From contig NZ_JAHLEL010000051.1 of NCBI RefSeq assembly GCF_020131355.1, forward strand, positions 310,001-374,000: 64,000 bases of DNA, read 5' to 3'. This DNA comes from Pseudonocardia sp. ICBG1293 (GTDB lineage Bacteria > Actinomycetota > Actinomycetes > Mycobacteriales > Pseudonocardiaceae). The first letter of the stretch is position 1, and each line of letters opens with the position of its first letter. The notes under the pieces are model-generated. The model worked only from the letters and a program-made list of their open reading frames with translations. It made no database searches and was not told the DNA's origin. The translations under genes were made by a program, and so were the position numbers. This document shows positions 17,888 to 26,318 of the stretch, piece by piece.

Positions 17888-19401
17888 TGCGGCCCCCGGC
17901 GCGCATCTGGTCGGTGGCGTTGCACGGCGTCGACGGCGTCCCCGTCGAGATCGAGGCGGTCATCGGCGGCGGGATGCCCGGCGTGCACCTGGTCGGCCTG
18001 CCCGACGCCGCCCTCAACGAGGCGAAGGACCGCGTGCGGTCCGCGATCGTGCACTCCGGCCGCACCTGGCCCAACGAGCGGATCGTGCTGGCCCTCTCCC
18101 CGGCGACCCTGCGCAAGACCGGCAGCCGCTTCGACCTCGCCCTGGCCCTCGGGGTCCTGGTCGCCGCGGACGCGGTGCCACCCGACCGGCTGCGCGGCAC
18201 CGCGCTGCTCGGCGAGCTCGCCCTCGACGGCAGGCTCCGCCCGGTACCGGGAGTGCTGCCCTGTCTGCTCGCCGCCCGCGACGCCGGCATGGTCCGCGCC
18301 GTCGTGCCGCGGGCGGCGCTCGCCGAGGCGGCGCTGGTGGACGGGATCGAGGCGTTCGGCGCCGACCGCCTCGGTGACGTCCTGGACTGGGCGGCGGGCA
18401 ACCGGCTGCTGCACCGGCACGACGGCGGCCGGCAGGCCGCCCCGGTCGTCCCGGCACCCGAGCTGGCCGACGTGCTCGGCCAGCACGACGCCCGGCGTGC
18501 CCTGGAGATCGCTGCCGCGGGCGTGCACCACCTGCTGCTGGTCGGTCCGCCCGGCACCGGCAAGACCATGCTGGCCCAACGGGTGGTGGGACTGCTGCCC
18601 GAGCTCGACCGCGCCGAGGCACTGCAGCTGGCCGCGATCCGCTCGGTGGCGGGCCGACTCGGCGACACCGGCGTGCTCAGCACGTCCGCGCCCTTCGTCG
18701 CACCGCACCACTCGGCGTCGACCGCGGCGCTGCTGGGCGGGGGCAGCGGTGTCGCCCGGCCCGGCGCGGTGTCGCTGGCCCACCGCGGGGTGCTCTTCCT
18801 CGACGAGTGCCCGCACTGGCCCGCCTCGGTCCTCGACGGGCTGCGCACCCCGCTGGAGGAGGGCGAGGTCCGCCTCTCCCGCGCCGACGGCACGGTGCGC
18901 TACCCGGCCCGGTTCCAGCTCGTGCTCGCGGCGAACCCCTGCCCGTGCGCGCCGCCGATCGACCGCGACTGCACCTGCCGGCCCGATGTCCGCCGTCGCT
19001 ACATGTCACGGCTGTCCGGCCCCCTGCTCGACCGGGTCGACCTCCGGGTCGCGATGGAGCCGGTGACCGCGCTGCGGGCGAGCGAGAAGCAGGGCGAGGA
19101 CACCGCGACCGTCCGGCGACGGGTGCTCGACGCCCGCGCCGCGGCAGCCGAGCGGTGGTCCGAGCACGGGTGGCGGTGCAACGCCGAGGTGCCCGGTCCA
19201 GCCCTGCGGACCCGCTTCCCGCTGCCCGCGCGCGTGATCGCACCCCTGGAGGCCCGGCTGCGGGCCGGGGACCTCAGCGCCCGCGGCGCGGACCGGGCCC
19301 TGCGGGTCGCCTGGACGCTCAGCGACCTGGCCGGGGCCGAACGGCCCGACCGCGGCCTGGTCGACGCGGCACTGTACTTCCGTGAGCGGGGTGCGGCATG
19401 A
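17887..19401 (+). CDS. comM: ComM/YifB-family magnesium-chelatase-like AAA+ ATPase
   Basis: 504-aa protein. The N-terminal Lon-protease-like/ChlI domain begins IWSVALHGVDGVPVEIE; the AAA+ core has Walker A GPPGTGKT (about residues 220-227) and Walker B GVLFLDE; NPCPCAPPIDRDCTC is a cysteine cluster usual in the family. In naturally competent bacteria ComM is a hexameric helicase that promotes branch migration during integration of foreign DNA. ATG overlaps the yraN stop and its own stop overlaps dprA (ATGA). Confidence 0.93.
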   Translation: MRPPARIWSVALHGVDGVPVEIEAVIGGGMPGVHLVGLPDAALNEAKDRVRSAIVHSGRTWPNERIVLALSPATLRKTGSRFDLALALGVLVAADAVPPDRLRGTALLGELALDGRLRPVPGVLPCLLAARDAGMVRAVVPRAALAEAALVDGIEAFGADRLGDVLDWAAGNRLLHRHDGGRQAAPVVPAPELADVLGQHDARRALEIAAAGVHHLLLVGPPGTGKTMLAQRVVGLLPELDRAEALQLAAIRSVAGRLGDTGVLSTSAPFVAPHHSASTAALLGGGSGVARPGAVSLAHRGVLFLDECPHWPASVLDGLRTPLEEGEVRLSRADGTVRYPARFQLVLAANPCPCAPPIDRDCTCRPDVRRRYMSRLSGPLLDRVDLRVAMEPVTALRASEKQGEDTATVRRRVLDARAAAAERWSEHGWRCNAEVPGPALRTRFPLPARVIAPLEARLRAGDLSARGADRALRVAWTLSDLAGAERPDRGLVDAALYFRERGAA

Positions 19402-20576
19402 GCGTCCCGGTCCCGGCCGCCCGGCCGGGCGCCGACGCCGCGGTGTCCGAGGAGGTGCTGCGCGCCCGCGCCTACCTTCTGCGCTGCGTCGAGCCCCCGA
19501 ACCGGCACCTCGTCGCGCTGGTCGACCGGTACGGGCCGGTCGAGGCGGCCGACCGGCTGCGCCGCGGCGCCGTCCCCGACGCGCTGCTGGGCGCCGCCGC
19601 GGCCCGGCGGGGCACCGACCGGTCCGAGACCGACCTGGAGGCCGCCGCGGGTTCCGGGGCCCGGCTGCTCGTCCCGGAGGATCCGGGGTGGCCGTCGTGG
19701 CCGTTCCGGTCGTTCGCGGAGGCCCCGCGGGCAGACCTCGCGCCCCCGATCGCGCTGTGGGCCCGCGGCCCCGGGGACGTCGCGACGCTCGCCGAACGGT
19801 CGGTCACCGTCGTCGGCTCGCGCGCGGCCACCCCGTACGGGCTGAACGTGGCCGCGGACTTCTCGGCGACGCTCGCCCGCCGCGGCGTCGCGATCCTCTC
19901 CGGCGCGGCGTTCGGGATCGACGCGGCCGCGCACCGCGGGGCGCTCGCCGTCGACGGCGCGACCGTCGCGGTGCTGGCCTGCGGTCCGGACCGCGTGTAC
20001 CCGGCCGCCCACACCGGGCTGCTCGAACGGGTCGCCGCGACCGGGCTGGTGCTGACCGAGTACCCGCCCGGGACGATCCCCGGGCGGCTCCGGTTCCTGG
20101 TCCGCAACCGGCTGCTGGCCGCCCTCGGCGTCGGGACCCTCGTCGTCGAGGCGGGGGCCCGCAGCGGGACGAGACGGACCGCCGCCGACGCGCCCGCGCT
20201 CGGACGATCGCTGATGGCGGTGCCCGGCCCGGTGACGTCGGGGATGTCGGTCGGCTGCCACGAGCTGGTCCGTTCGCACCAGGCTGGCCTCGTTGGGCGC
20301 CCCGAGGACGTCCTGGAGGTGGTGGGCCGGCTGGGTGTGGACCTCGCCCCGCCCCCGCAGGGGGAGGCTCGCCCGACCGACGGGCTCGACCCACGGGTGC
20401 TCGCGGTCCACGACGCGCTGCCCGCCAGGGCCGCCTGGTCGCCCGGGCGGATCGGCGAGGCCGCCGGCGTCGGCCCCGACCAGCTGCGTGCGGCCCTGAC
20501 CGAGCTGGAGGCCCGCGGTCTCGCCGAGTACCACCAGGGACTGTGGCAGCGCCCGGCGCGCCGGGCGGGTCCTTGA
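19398..20576 (+). CDS. dprA: DNA-processing protein DprA
   Basis: 392-aa RecA loader for single-stranded DNA. The Rossmann-fold region shows VTVVGSRAATPYG, SGAAFGIDAAAHRGAL, VLACGPDRVYPAAH, TEYPPGT and RFLVRNRLLA, followed by a C-terminal winged-helix-like domain (about residues 315-385). Some positions differ from the family consensus (SGLARG is SGAAFG; RFPxRNRxIA is RFLVRNRLLA). Translationally coupled to comM. With comM it suggests capacity for DNA uptake or recombination, but no uptake machinery lies in this window. Confidence 0.92.
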   Translation: MSVPVPAARPGADAAVSEEVLRARAYLLRCVEPPNRHLVALVDRYGPVEAADRLRRGAVPDALLGAAAARRGTDRSETDLEAAAGSGARLLVPEDPGWPSWPFRSFAEAPRADLAPPIALWARGPGDVATLAERSVTVVGSRAATPYGLNVAADFSATLARRGVAILSGAAFGIDAAAHRGALAVDGATVAVLACGPDRVYPAAHTGLLERVAATGLVLTEYPPGTIPGRLRFLVRNRLLAALGVGTLVVEAGARSGTRRTAADAPALGRSLMAVPGPVTSGMSVGCHELVRSHQAGLVGRPEDVLEVVGRLGVDLAPPPQGEARPTDGLDPRVLAVHDALPARAAWSPGRIGEAAGVGPDQLRAALTELEARGLAEYHQGLWQRPARRAGP

Positions 20577-20586
20577 CCGGGGCGCC

Positions 20587-21627
20587 GTGGCGGCGGACCG
20601 TCCGGTCATGGCACGCACAGAGTCCTCCGGTCCTGCGGCCACCGAGCCGACCCCGGACCGCGCCGGGGGCACTCCCGCGGGCCCAGTCGGCGCCCGTGCG
20701 GCCGGTGACGGGGCCGTCGCGGGGGACGACCTCGCACCGGACGTCGCCGCGGCGGTCGAGGAGTTCACCGGGCACCTGCGCCACGAGCGCAATCGCTCGC
20801 CGCACACCGTTCGCGGCTACCGTTCGGACCTGACCGACCTGCTCCGTGGTCTTCCCGGCCTCGCCGCGCTCGACCTCGACCATCTGCGGCGCCGGCTCGG
20901 CGCGACCCACTCCGCCGGCGCCGGACGGGCCACCGTCGCCCGTCGCACCGCCGCGGCCAGGACGTTCTGCGGCTGGGCGGTACGCACCGGCCGGCTCGAC
21001 CACGACCCGGCCGCCCGGCTCGGGTCGCCGCGTGCGGGCACCGTGCTGCCGGAGGTCCCGGCCGTGGCGGAGACGGCCGCCGTCCTGGCCGCGGTCACCG
21101 CGGGCGCGGCGGAGGACTCCCCGGAGGCCCTGCGCGACCTGCTGGTGCTCGAGCTGCTCTACGCCACCGGGATCCGGGTCGCGGAGCTGTGCGGGCTGGA
21201 CACCGGGTCGGTCGACGAGTCCGCCCGTACCCTGCGGGTCCGGGGCAAGGGCGACCGCGAACGCACCGTGGTCTTCGGTGTCCCGGCTGCGCGGGCGCTG
21301 CGCCGCTGGCTCGACGACGGCCGGCCTGCGCTGGTGACCCCGTCCTCGCCGCCCGCGCTGCTGCTGGGCGTGCGCGGCGGGCGGCTGGACCCGCGCGTCG
21401 CGCGGACCGTCGTGCACCGTGCGATCCGGGCGGTGCCGGGTGTCCCGGACGTCGGACCACACGGTCTGCGGCACGCCGCGGCGACCCATCTGCTGGAGGG
21501 CGGAGCCGACCTTCGTTACGTACAGGAGTTGCTCGGTCACGCTACGCTGTCGACGACACAGCTCTACACGCATGTGACCGTCGACCGGCTGAAGGTGGTT
21601 CATGACCAGGCGCACCCTCGGGCGTGA
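20587..21627 (+). CDS. xerC: Tyrosine recombinase XerC
   Basis: Site-specific recombinase that resolves chromosome dimers at dif with XerD. A SAM-like N-terminal domain (about residues 55-140: FTGHLRHERNRSPHTVRGYRSDL) precedes the catalytic domain: Arg in TGIRVAEL, Lys in VRGKGDRERTV, HGLRHAAATHLLEGG, LGHATLSTTQLYTHV with the nucleophile Tyr at about 327. 346 aa from GTG 20587; ATG 20608 is an alternative, since the first 50 residues are low complexity. Follows dprA by 10 bases. Confidence 0.92.
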   Translation: MAADRPVMARTESSGPAATEPTPDRAGGTPAGPVGARAAGDGAVAGDDLAPDVAAAVEEFTGHLRHERNRSPHTVRGYRSDLTDLLRGLPGLAALDLDHLRRRLGATHSAGAGRATVARRTAAARTFCGWAVRTGRLDHDPAARLGSPRAGTVLPEVPAVAETAAVLAAVTAGAAEDSPEALRDLLVLELLYATGIRVAELCGLDTGSVDESARTLRVRGKGDRERTVVFGVPAARALRRWLDDGRPALVTPSSPPALLLGVRGGRLDPRVARTVVHRAIRAVPGVPDVGPHGLRHAAATHLLEGGADLRYVQELLGHATLSTTQLYTHVTVDRLKVVHDQAHPRA

Positions 21628-22645
21628 GACGTCCCCCGCGACGTCTCTCCGTCCCGACGCCTTCCCCGTCGCCCTGGCCACGGCCCTCGACCGGGTGGCC
21701 GCGGGGGGCGACCCGCCGCGCCCGGCGGTCCTCGGCCCGGTCGGCGAACCACCCGGGCACGTGCGCCACGACCTCCCCGGGGGCCCGACCGGAGGGCCGG
21801 ACGCGGGTGCGGCCCCGACGCGCATCGCGCTCGTCCCGTCGACGGGCCGGCCGGCGCGCGACACGCCCGGCGGTACCCGGGGTCACCTGATCGAGACCGT
21901 CGAGCCGGCGGCGGTACCGCTGTGGCGGGAGTTCCTCGCGACCCGTGCCCCCGGCGCCCGGCGCCGGCTGGTGGAGCACCACGCCCCGCTGGTACGCGGA
22001 GTGGGGGCGAAGCTCGCCGTCCGGCTGCCGTCGTCGATCGAGCTCGCCGACCTGCTGCAGTCCGGAACGTTCGGGCTGATGGAGGTGATCGACCGCTTCG
22101 ACCCCGCTCGTGGCATCCGCTTCGAGGCCTACGCCGCCCAGCGGGTCCGGGGCGCCATGCTCGACGAGCTGCGGGCCCAGGACTGGGTGCCCCGCACCGT
22201 GCGGGCGCGCAGTCGCGAGGTCGAACGGGCCCGCGAGGCGGTGCAGTTCCGCGCGGGGCGTCCCGCGACCGACGGTGAGCTCGCCGCCGAGCTGGGGGTC
22301 GCGGTGCGCGACCTGCGTCAGGCCCGCAGGCCGATGTACCTGGTCAGCGCCGAGGACCTCGGCGCGGGCGGACCGTCCGGCTCGCCGCTGGCGACCCTCC
22401 CGGCGGACGACTCGGTGGATCCGGTGACCGCGGCCGTACGGCGGGAGACCGGTGCGGAGCTGCGCGCTGCGATTGGCAGGCTGGGGGAGCGGGATCGCCT
22501 GGTCCTGGGCCTCTACTACGTCGAGAACCGGACCCTGGCCGAGATCGGCGCCGTCCTGGGGGTCACCGAGTCCCGGGTCTGCCAGCTGCACGCCCGGGTG
22601 ATCACCCGGCTGCGGGTGTCGTTGCAGCCGGCACTGGCGGGCTGA
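21602..22645 (+). CDS. whiG: WhiG/FliA-type RNA polymerase sigma factor
   Basis: Sigma-28-class factor. Region 2: LVEHHAPLVRGVGAKLAVRLPSS, DLLQSGTFGLMEVIDRFDP, FEAYAAQRVRGAMLDELRAQDWVPR. Region 3 follows at about residues 200-245, and region 4: RDRLVLGLYYVENRTLAEIGAVLGVTESRVCQLH. In Streptomyces WhiG starts sporulation of aerial hyphae and is encoded at this same place before rpsB. The ATG at 21602 (AAGGTGG upstream) overlaps xerC by 26 bases and gives a low-complexity N-terminus of about 95 residues not present in the Streptomyces protein; GTGs at 21695 or 21761 could be true starts. Its 3' end overlaps the convergent M23 gene. Confidence 0.9.
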   Translation: MTRRTLGRETSPATSLRPDAFPVALATALDRVAAGGDPPRPAVLGPVGEPPGHVRHDLPGGPTGGPDAGAAPTRIALVPSTGRPARDTPGGTRGHLIETVEPAAVPLWREFLATRAPGARRRLVEHHAPLVRGVGAKLAVRLPSSIELADLLQSGTFGLMEVIDRFDPARGIRFEAYAAQRVRGAMLDELRAQDWVPRTVRARSREVERAREAVQFRAGRPATDGELAAELGVAVRDLRQARRPMYLVSAEDLGAGGPSGSPLATLPADDSVDPVTAAVRRETGAELRAAIGRLGERDRLVLGLYYVENRTLAEIGAVLGVTESRVCQLHARVITRLRVSLQPALAG

Positions 22646-23510
22646 CCCCCGGGGCGGGCCCCGCGGGCTCCGGTGCCCCTGCCCAGGGCAGCAGCCGCAC
22701 CCGGGGCGGACGCAGCAGCACCAGCGGGTCCAGGTGGTCGAGCCGTTCCCGACGCACCCCCCAGTGCAGGCAGGCCTCGGTCGGACACCCTGCGTGCCCG
22801 GGTTCGAGGGACCCCACCGGGTCACCCCCGGCGAGCCGGGCCCCGGCGACGACCGCGGCGGTGACCGGCTCGTAGGTGCTGCGCAGCCCGTCCGGGTGGT
22901 CGACCGAGACGACCCCGCGCCCGGCGACCGCCCCGGCGAAGACCACCACCCCCTCCCGCGCGACGAGCACGGCCTGGCCGGGCACCCCCGCGAGGTCGGC
23001 GCCGCGGTGCCCGCGGCCGTAGCGGAACGCGGGTTTGCGGAACACCGCCGTCACCGCGGGCGGAGGGAGCAGCGGCCAGGAGTAGTCCGCCCCCGGTGCC
23101 GGAATCCCCGCACCGGGCGGGCGCGGTGGCACCGGCGCCGGGCGTGCCGCCTCCGGCGACCCGGGCGCAGCCGGGCCCGGTCCGGGCGGGGCGGCATCGG
23201 GCGGGGCGGCATCGGGCAGGGCGGCATCGGGCAGGGCGGCATCGGGCAGGGCAGCGCCGGGCGGGACGGCGCCGGGCCCGGGAGAGCCGGGCCCCGCAGG
23301 CGACGGAGGCCCCCGGACCGGCTCGACGTCCGCAGCTCCCGGCGGTTCGCGGACCGGCTCGGCGACCGCGGCCCCCGGCGGCAGCAACGCCGTCCCGGTG
23401 ACGACCACGGCGAGCAGCACCGCCACCACCCGCGCCCCGACCCGCCACCCCGGGCGGGGTGTGCGACGCGGGGTGCGGGTCGGCGGAGCGGGCCGGGCGG
23501 TGGGGGACAC
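22602..23510 (-). CDS. Secreted M23-family (LytM-type) peptidase
   Basis: 302-aa exported cell-wall hydrolase-type protein. Arg-rich N-terminus and hydrophobic segment VVAVLLAVVVTGTALL ending ...AAVA (signal peptide), a Pro/Ala/Gly linker with pentapeptide repeats, then the LytM domain with HRGAD (His and Asp metal ligands) and CLHWGVRR. In the usual HxH motif the first His is replaced by Cys (CLH), as in several actinobacterial homologues, so activity is uncertain. GTG 23510 is chosen because it precedes the signal peptide and lies exactly 49 bases from the paired GTCCACA element. The 3' end overlaps whiG by 44 bases. Confidence 0.85.
   Translation of the reverse strand: MSPTARPAPPTRTPRRTPRPGWRVGARVVAVLLAVVVTGTALLPPGAAVAEPVREPPGAADVEPVRGPPSPAGPGSPGPGAVPPGAALPDAALPDAALPDAAPPDAAPPGPGPAAPGSPEAARPAPVPPRPPGAGIPAPGADYSWPLLPPPAVTAVFRKPAFRYGRGHRGADLAGVPGQAVLVAREGVVVFAGAVAGRGVVSVDHPDGLRSTYEPVTAAVVAGARLAGGDPVGSLEPGHAGCPTEACLHWGVRRERLDHLDPLVLLRPPRVRLLPWAGAPEPAGPAPGVSPPVPAATTPAAG
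23191..23280 (-). repeat. 15-bp tandem repeat encoding PDAAL units
   Basis: Six 15-bp units of the type GCGGCATCGGGCAGG (four near-identical, two diverged) encode PDAALPDAALPDAAPPDAAPP in the linker of the M23 peptidase. All changes keep the frame. Units of this kind vary in number between strains by slippage. Confidence 0.85.
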
Positions 23511-23882
23511 CCGTCCAGCCTGCGGCGACGGCCGCTCGTCGCGGGGGCGCGCCGTGCTCCTGTGGACGTACCGGCCGGTTGTGGACCACCGTCGCGGGAA
23601 CCGGGCTCCGCCGCGATCGGCCGCCGGACCCCGGCATACACTGGTCCGCGCACCACGTCCGTCGTGGTGACTTCGCGCGCCCGCTCGCCCGTCGCGCCGT
23701 TCCCCCAGGGTACGGCGTCGGGAGCGGAGGCCGGGCGGTCCTGCCATCCGACGTCGCACGCACGTGCGACCCGGGGAGCGGGTCCGGCTCCGCCGCGGGC
23801 GCCAGGGTGGTCCGCCGACCGGTGGGCCCACGAACCGCCTGCGCGGCATCCGCCGCGCCCGACCGAGAGGTGAACGCAGGCC
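23511..23882. promoter_or_regulatory. 372-base divergent region between the M23 gene and rpsB, with second paired GTCCACA element
   Basis: No gene is visible. The element GTCCACAACCGGC-N6-GTCCACAG lies on the minus strand at 23560-23586, 49 bases before the M23 start. On the plus strand GGCATACACTGG at 23633-23644 contains TACACT, a candidate -10 for the rpsB-tsf unit, which would give a leader of about 235 bases. Confidence 0.5.
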
Positions 23883-24746
23883 ATGGCCGTCGTCACCATG
23901 AAGCAGCTGCTCGACAGCGGCGTGCACTTCGGGCACCAGACCCGTCGCTGGAACCCGAAGATGAAGCGCTACATCCTCACCGAGCGCAACGGCATCTACA
24001 TCATCGACCTGCAGCAGACGCTGTCGTACATCGACCGCGCCTACGAGTTCGTGCGCGAGACCGTCGCGCACGGTGGGACGATCATGTTCGTCGGCACCAA
24101 GAAGCAGGCCCAGGAGGCCATCGCCGAAGAGGCGGCCCGGGTCAACATGCCGTACGTGAACCAGCGCTGGCTGGGTGGCATGCTCACCAACTTCCAGACC
24201 GTCCACCGTCGCCTGCAGCGCCTCAAGGAGCTCGAGGCGATGGAGCAGAACGGTGGCTTCGAGGGCCGCTCCAAGCGCGAGATCCTCACGCTGACCCGCG
24301 AGAAGGACAAGCTCGAGAAGACCCTCGGCGGTATTCGCGACATGTCCAAGGTCCCGTCCGCCGTCTGGATCGTGGACACCAAGAAGGAGCACATCGCCGT
24401 CGGCGAGGCCCGGAAGCTCAAGATCCCGGTCGTCTCCATCCTGGACACCAACTGCGACCCGGACGAGGTCGACTTCCCGATCCCGGGCAACGACGACGCG
24501 ATCCGCTCGGCCGCGCTGCTGACCAAGGTCATCGCCAAGGCCGCCGCCGACGGACTGGTCTCCCGTGGCCAGCGCCGGGGCGAGGGTGGCGAGGCCGCCA
24601 CCGAGCAGCCGCTCCCGGAGTGGGAGCAGGACGTCCTGGCGGGCAACGAGGTCGGCTCCGACGGTGCCAGCCTCTCCGCCGCCGGCGGCGACGGTGCGGC
24701 GGTCGCGACCGCCCCCGCGTCCACCAGCAACGGCACCCAGAACTGA
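23883..24746 (+). CDS. rpsB: 30S ribosomal protein S2
   Basis: 287-aa S2, starting MAVVTMKQLLDSGVHFGHQTRRWNPKM, with RNGIYIIDLQQT, MFVGTKKQAQ and YVNQRWLGGMLTNFQT. The last 50 residues are an Ala/Gly/Glu-rich tail, as is usual in actinobacteria. ATG with GAGAGGTGA upstream. First gene of the rpsB-tsf unit. Confidence 0.97.
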   Translation: MAVVTMKQLLDSGVHFGHQTRRWNPKMKRYILTERNGIYIIDLQQTLSYIDRAYEFVRETVAHGGTIMFVGTKKQAQEAIAEEAARVNMPYVNQRWLGGMLTNFQTVHRRLQRLKELEAMEQNGGFEGRSKREILTLTREKDKLEKTLGGIRDMSKVPSAVWIVDTKKEHIAVGEARKLKIPVVSILDTNCDPDEVDFPIPGNDDAIRSAALLTKVIAKAAADGLVSRGQRRGEGGEAATEQPLPEWEQDVLAGNEVGSDGASLSAAGGDGAAVATAPASTSNGTQN

Positions 24747-24752
24747 GTGCGC

Positions 24753-24791
24753 GCACCCGGCGGGCCCGCACACCGCGGGCCCGCCGGGTGC
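24753..24791 (+). terminator. Perfect 17-bp hairpin between rpsB and tsf
   Basis: Arms 24753-24769 and 24775-24791 pair perfectly around a 5-base loop, directly after the rpsB stop and 49 bases before tsf. Its strength suggests an attenuating terminator that lowers tsf relative to rpsB, or an mRNA processing or stabilising structure. No T-run follows. Confidence 0.7.
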
Positions 24792-24840
24792 GACCCGGTG
24801 ACCCCCTTCCCGTCACGACCCAGAGGACGAGAGACACCCG

Positions 24841-25656
24841 ATGGCGAACTACACCGCCGCCGACGTCAAGCGGCTCCGTGAGCTCACCGGCTCCGGGATG
24901 ATGGACTGCAAGAAGGCGCTCGAGGAGTCCGACGGCGACTTCGACAAGGCCGTCGAGCTGCTCCGCATCAAGGGCGCGAAGGACGTCGGCAAGCGCGCCG
25001 AGCGCGCCACCGCCAACGGCCTGGTCGTCGCCGACGGCGGCACCCTGGTCGAGCTGGACTGCGAGACCGACTTCGTCGCCAAGTCCGACGACTTCATCGC
25101 GCTGGCCGAGAAGATCCTGGCCGCCGCGGTCGCCGAGAAGCCGGCCGACCTCGACGCGCTGCGCGAGACCAAGCTCGAGGACGGCACCGTGGGCGAGGCC
25201 GTGCAGGCCCTGTCCGCCCGCATCGGCGAGAAGTTCGAGCTGAAGCGCTACGCCCGGGTCGACGGCCAGGCCGCCGTCTACCTGCACAAGCGCGCCACCG
25301 ACCTGCCCCCGCAGATCGGCGTCCTGCTGGCCTACGAGGGCGGCGACGCTGAGGCCGCCCGCGGTCTCGCGATGCAGGTCGCGGCGGCCCGGCCGGAGTA
25401 CCTGACCCGCGAGCAGGTCCCCGCCGAGATCGTCGAGAACGAGAAGAAGATCGCGGAGGCGACCGCCCGCGAGGAGGGCAAGCCCGAGCAGGTCCTGCCC
25501 CGCATCGTCGAGGGCCGGGTCAACGGCTACTACAAGGACGTCGTGCTCCTCGAGCAGGCCTCCGTCGTGGACCCGAAGAAGTCGGTCAAGGCCGTCGCCG
25601 ACGAGGCCGGTCTGACCATCAACGACTTCGTCCGTTTCGAGGTCGGCCAGAACTGA
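24841..25656 (+). CDS. tsf: Elongation factor Ts
   Basis: 271-aa nucleotide exchange factor for EF-Tu. N-terminal UBA-like domain MANYTAADVKRLRELTGSGMMDCKKAL; core motifs CETDFVAKSDDF and AAARPEYLTREQVP; C-terminal part SVKAVADEAGLTINDFVRFEVGQN. ATG start. Normally followed by pyrH; here the next gene is frr. Confidence 0.97.
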   Translation: MANYTAADVKRLRELTGSGMMDCKKALEESDGDFDKAVELLRIKGAKDVGKRAERATANGLVVADGGTLVELDCETDFVAKSDDFIALAEKILAAAVAEKPADLDALRETKLEDGTVGEAVQALSARIGEKFELKRYARVDGQAAVYLHKRATDLPPQIGVLLAYEGGDAEAARGLAMQVAAARPEYLTREQVPAEIVENEKKIAEATAREEGKPEQVLPRIVEGRVNGYYKDVVLLEQASVVDPKKSVKAVADEAGLTINDFVRFEVGQN

Positions 25657-25660
25657 TCCT

Positions 25661-25706
25661 CCCGCCGTCGCCCGGGTGGTGCTCCGCGCACCGCCCGGGC
25701 GGCGGG
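25661..25706 (+). terminator. Hairpin between tsf and frr, where pyrH usually lies
   Basis: CCCGCCG-TC-GCCCGGGTGGTGC (25661-25682) pairs with GCACCGCCCGGGCGGCGGG (25688-25706) with a small bulge around a 5-base loop. It starts 5 bases after the tsf stop. It probably ends the rpsB-tsf transcript; frr would then need its own promoter in the remaining 50 bases or depend on read-through. Confidence 0.65.
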
Positions 25707-25755
25707 TGAGAGGATCGTGACAGCCAGCGAGAACGACCAGGCGGGGGATGCAACC

Positions 25756-26313
25756 GTGATCGAGGAAACCCTCTTCGACGTCGAGGAGAAGATGGAGAAG
25801 GCTGTCACGGTCGCCCGTGACGATCTGGCGTCGGTGCGGACCGGCCGGGCCACTCCGAACATGTTCTCCCGCATCGTCGTGGACTACTACGGCGCGTGGA
25901 CCCCGCTGAACCAGCTCGCCTCGGTGTCGATCCCCGAGGCGCGGATGGCGGTCATCAAGCCCTACGACGCCAGCCAGCTCAAGCAGCTCGAGAAGGCGAT
26001 CGCCGACTCGGACCTGGGCGTCAACCCGTCCAACGACGGGCAGATCATCCGCGTGATCATCCCGCAGCTCTCCGAGGAGCGGCGCCGCGACATGGTCAAG
26101 GTCGCCCGGGGCAAGGGTGAGGACGCGCGGGTCGTGCTCCGCGGCCTGCGCCGCAAGGCGATGGACGAGCTGCACCGCATCCAGCGGGACGGCGAGGCGG
26201 GCGAGGACGAGGTCGCCCGCGCGGAGAAGGAGCTGCAGGGCGTCACGGACCGCTACGTCGGGCAGATCGACGAGCTGGTCAAGAACAAGGAATCCGAGCT
26301 CCTCGAGGTCTGA
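25756..26313 (+). CDS. frr: Ribosome recycling factor
   Basis: 185-aa RRF, the standard length, which with EF-G splits post-termination ribosomes. Starts MIEETLFDVEEKMEKAVTVARDDLASVRTGRATP, with KPYDASQLKQLEKAI, VNPSNDGQIIRV and the C-terminal helix VKNKESELLEV. GTG 25756 has GGGGGA upstream and fits the family; an in-frame GTG at 25717 would add 13 residues. Separated from tsf by only 99 bases, with no pyrH between. Confidence 0.95.
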   Translation: MIEETLFDVEEKMEKAVTVARDDLASVRTGRATPNMFSRIVVDYYGAWTPLNQLASVSIPEARMAVIKPYDASQLKQLEKAIADSDLGVNPSNDGQIIRVIIPQLSEERRRDMVKVARGKGEDARVVLRGLRRKAMDELHRIQRDGEAGEDEVARAEKELQGVTDRYVGQIDELVKNKESELLEV

Positions 26314-26318
26314 GCCCG

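Noticed and set aside
23511..23882. tRNA or small RNA gene before rpsB
   Set aside because: No cloverleaf, TPsiC-like GGTTCGA string or clear stand-alone terminator was found; only promoter-like elements are visible.
23511..24773. N-terminal extension of the M23 frame across rpsB
   Set aside because: Open frame is antisense to rpsB; the signal peptide and the paired promoter element place the start at 23510.
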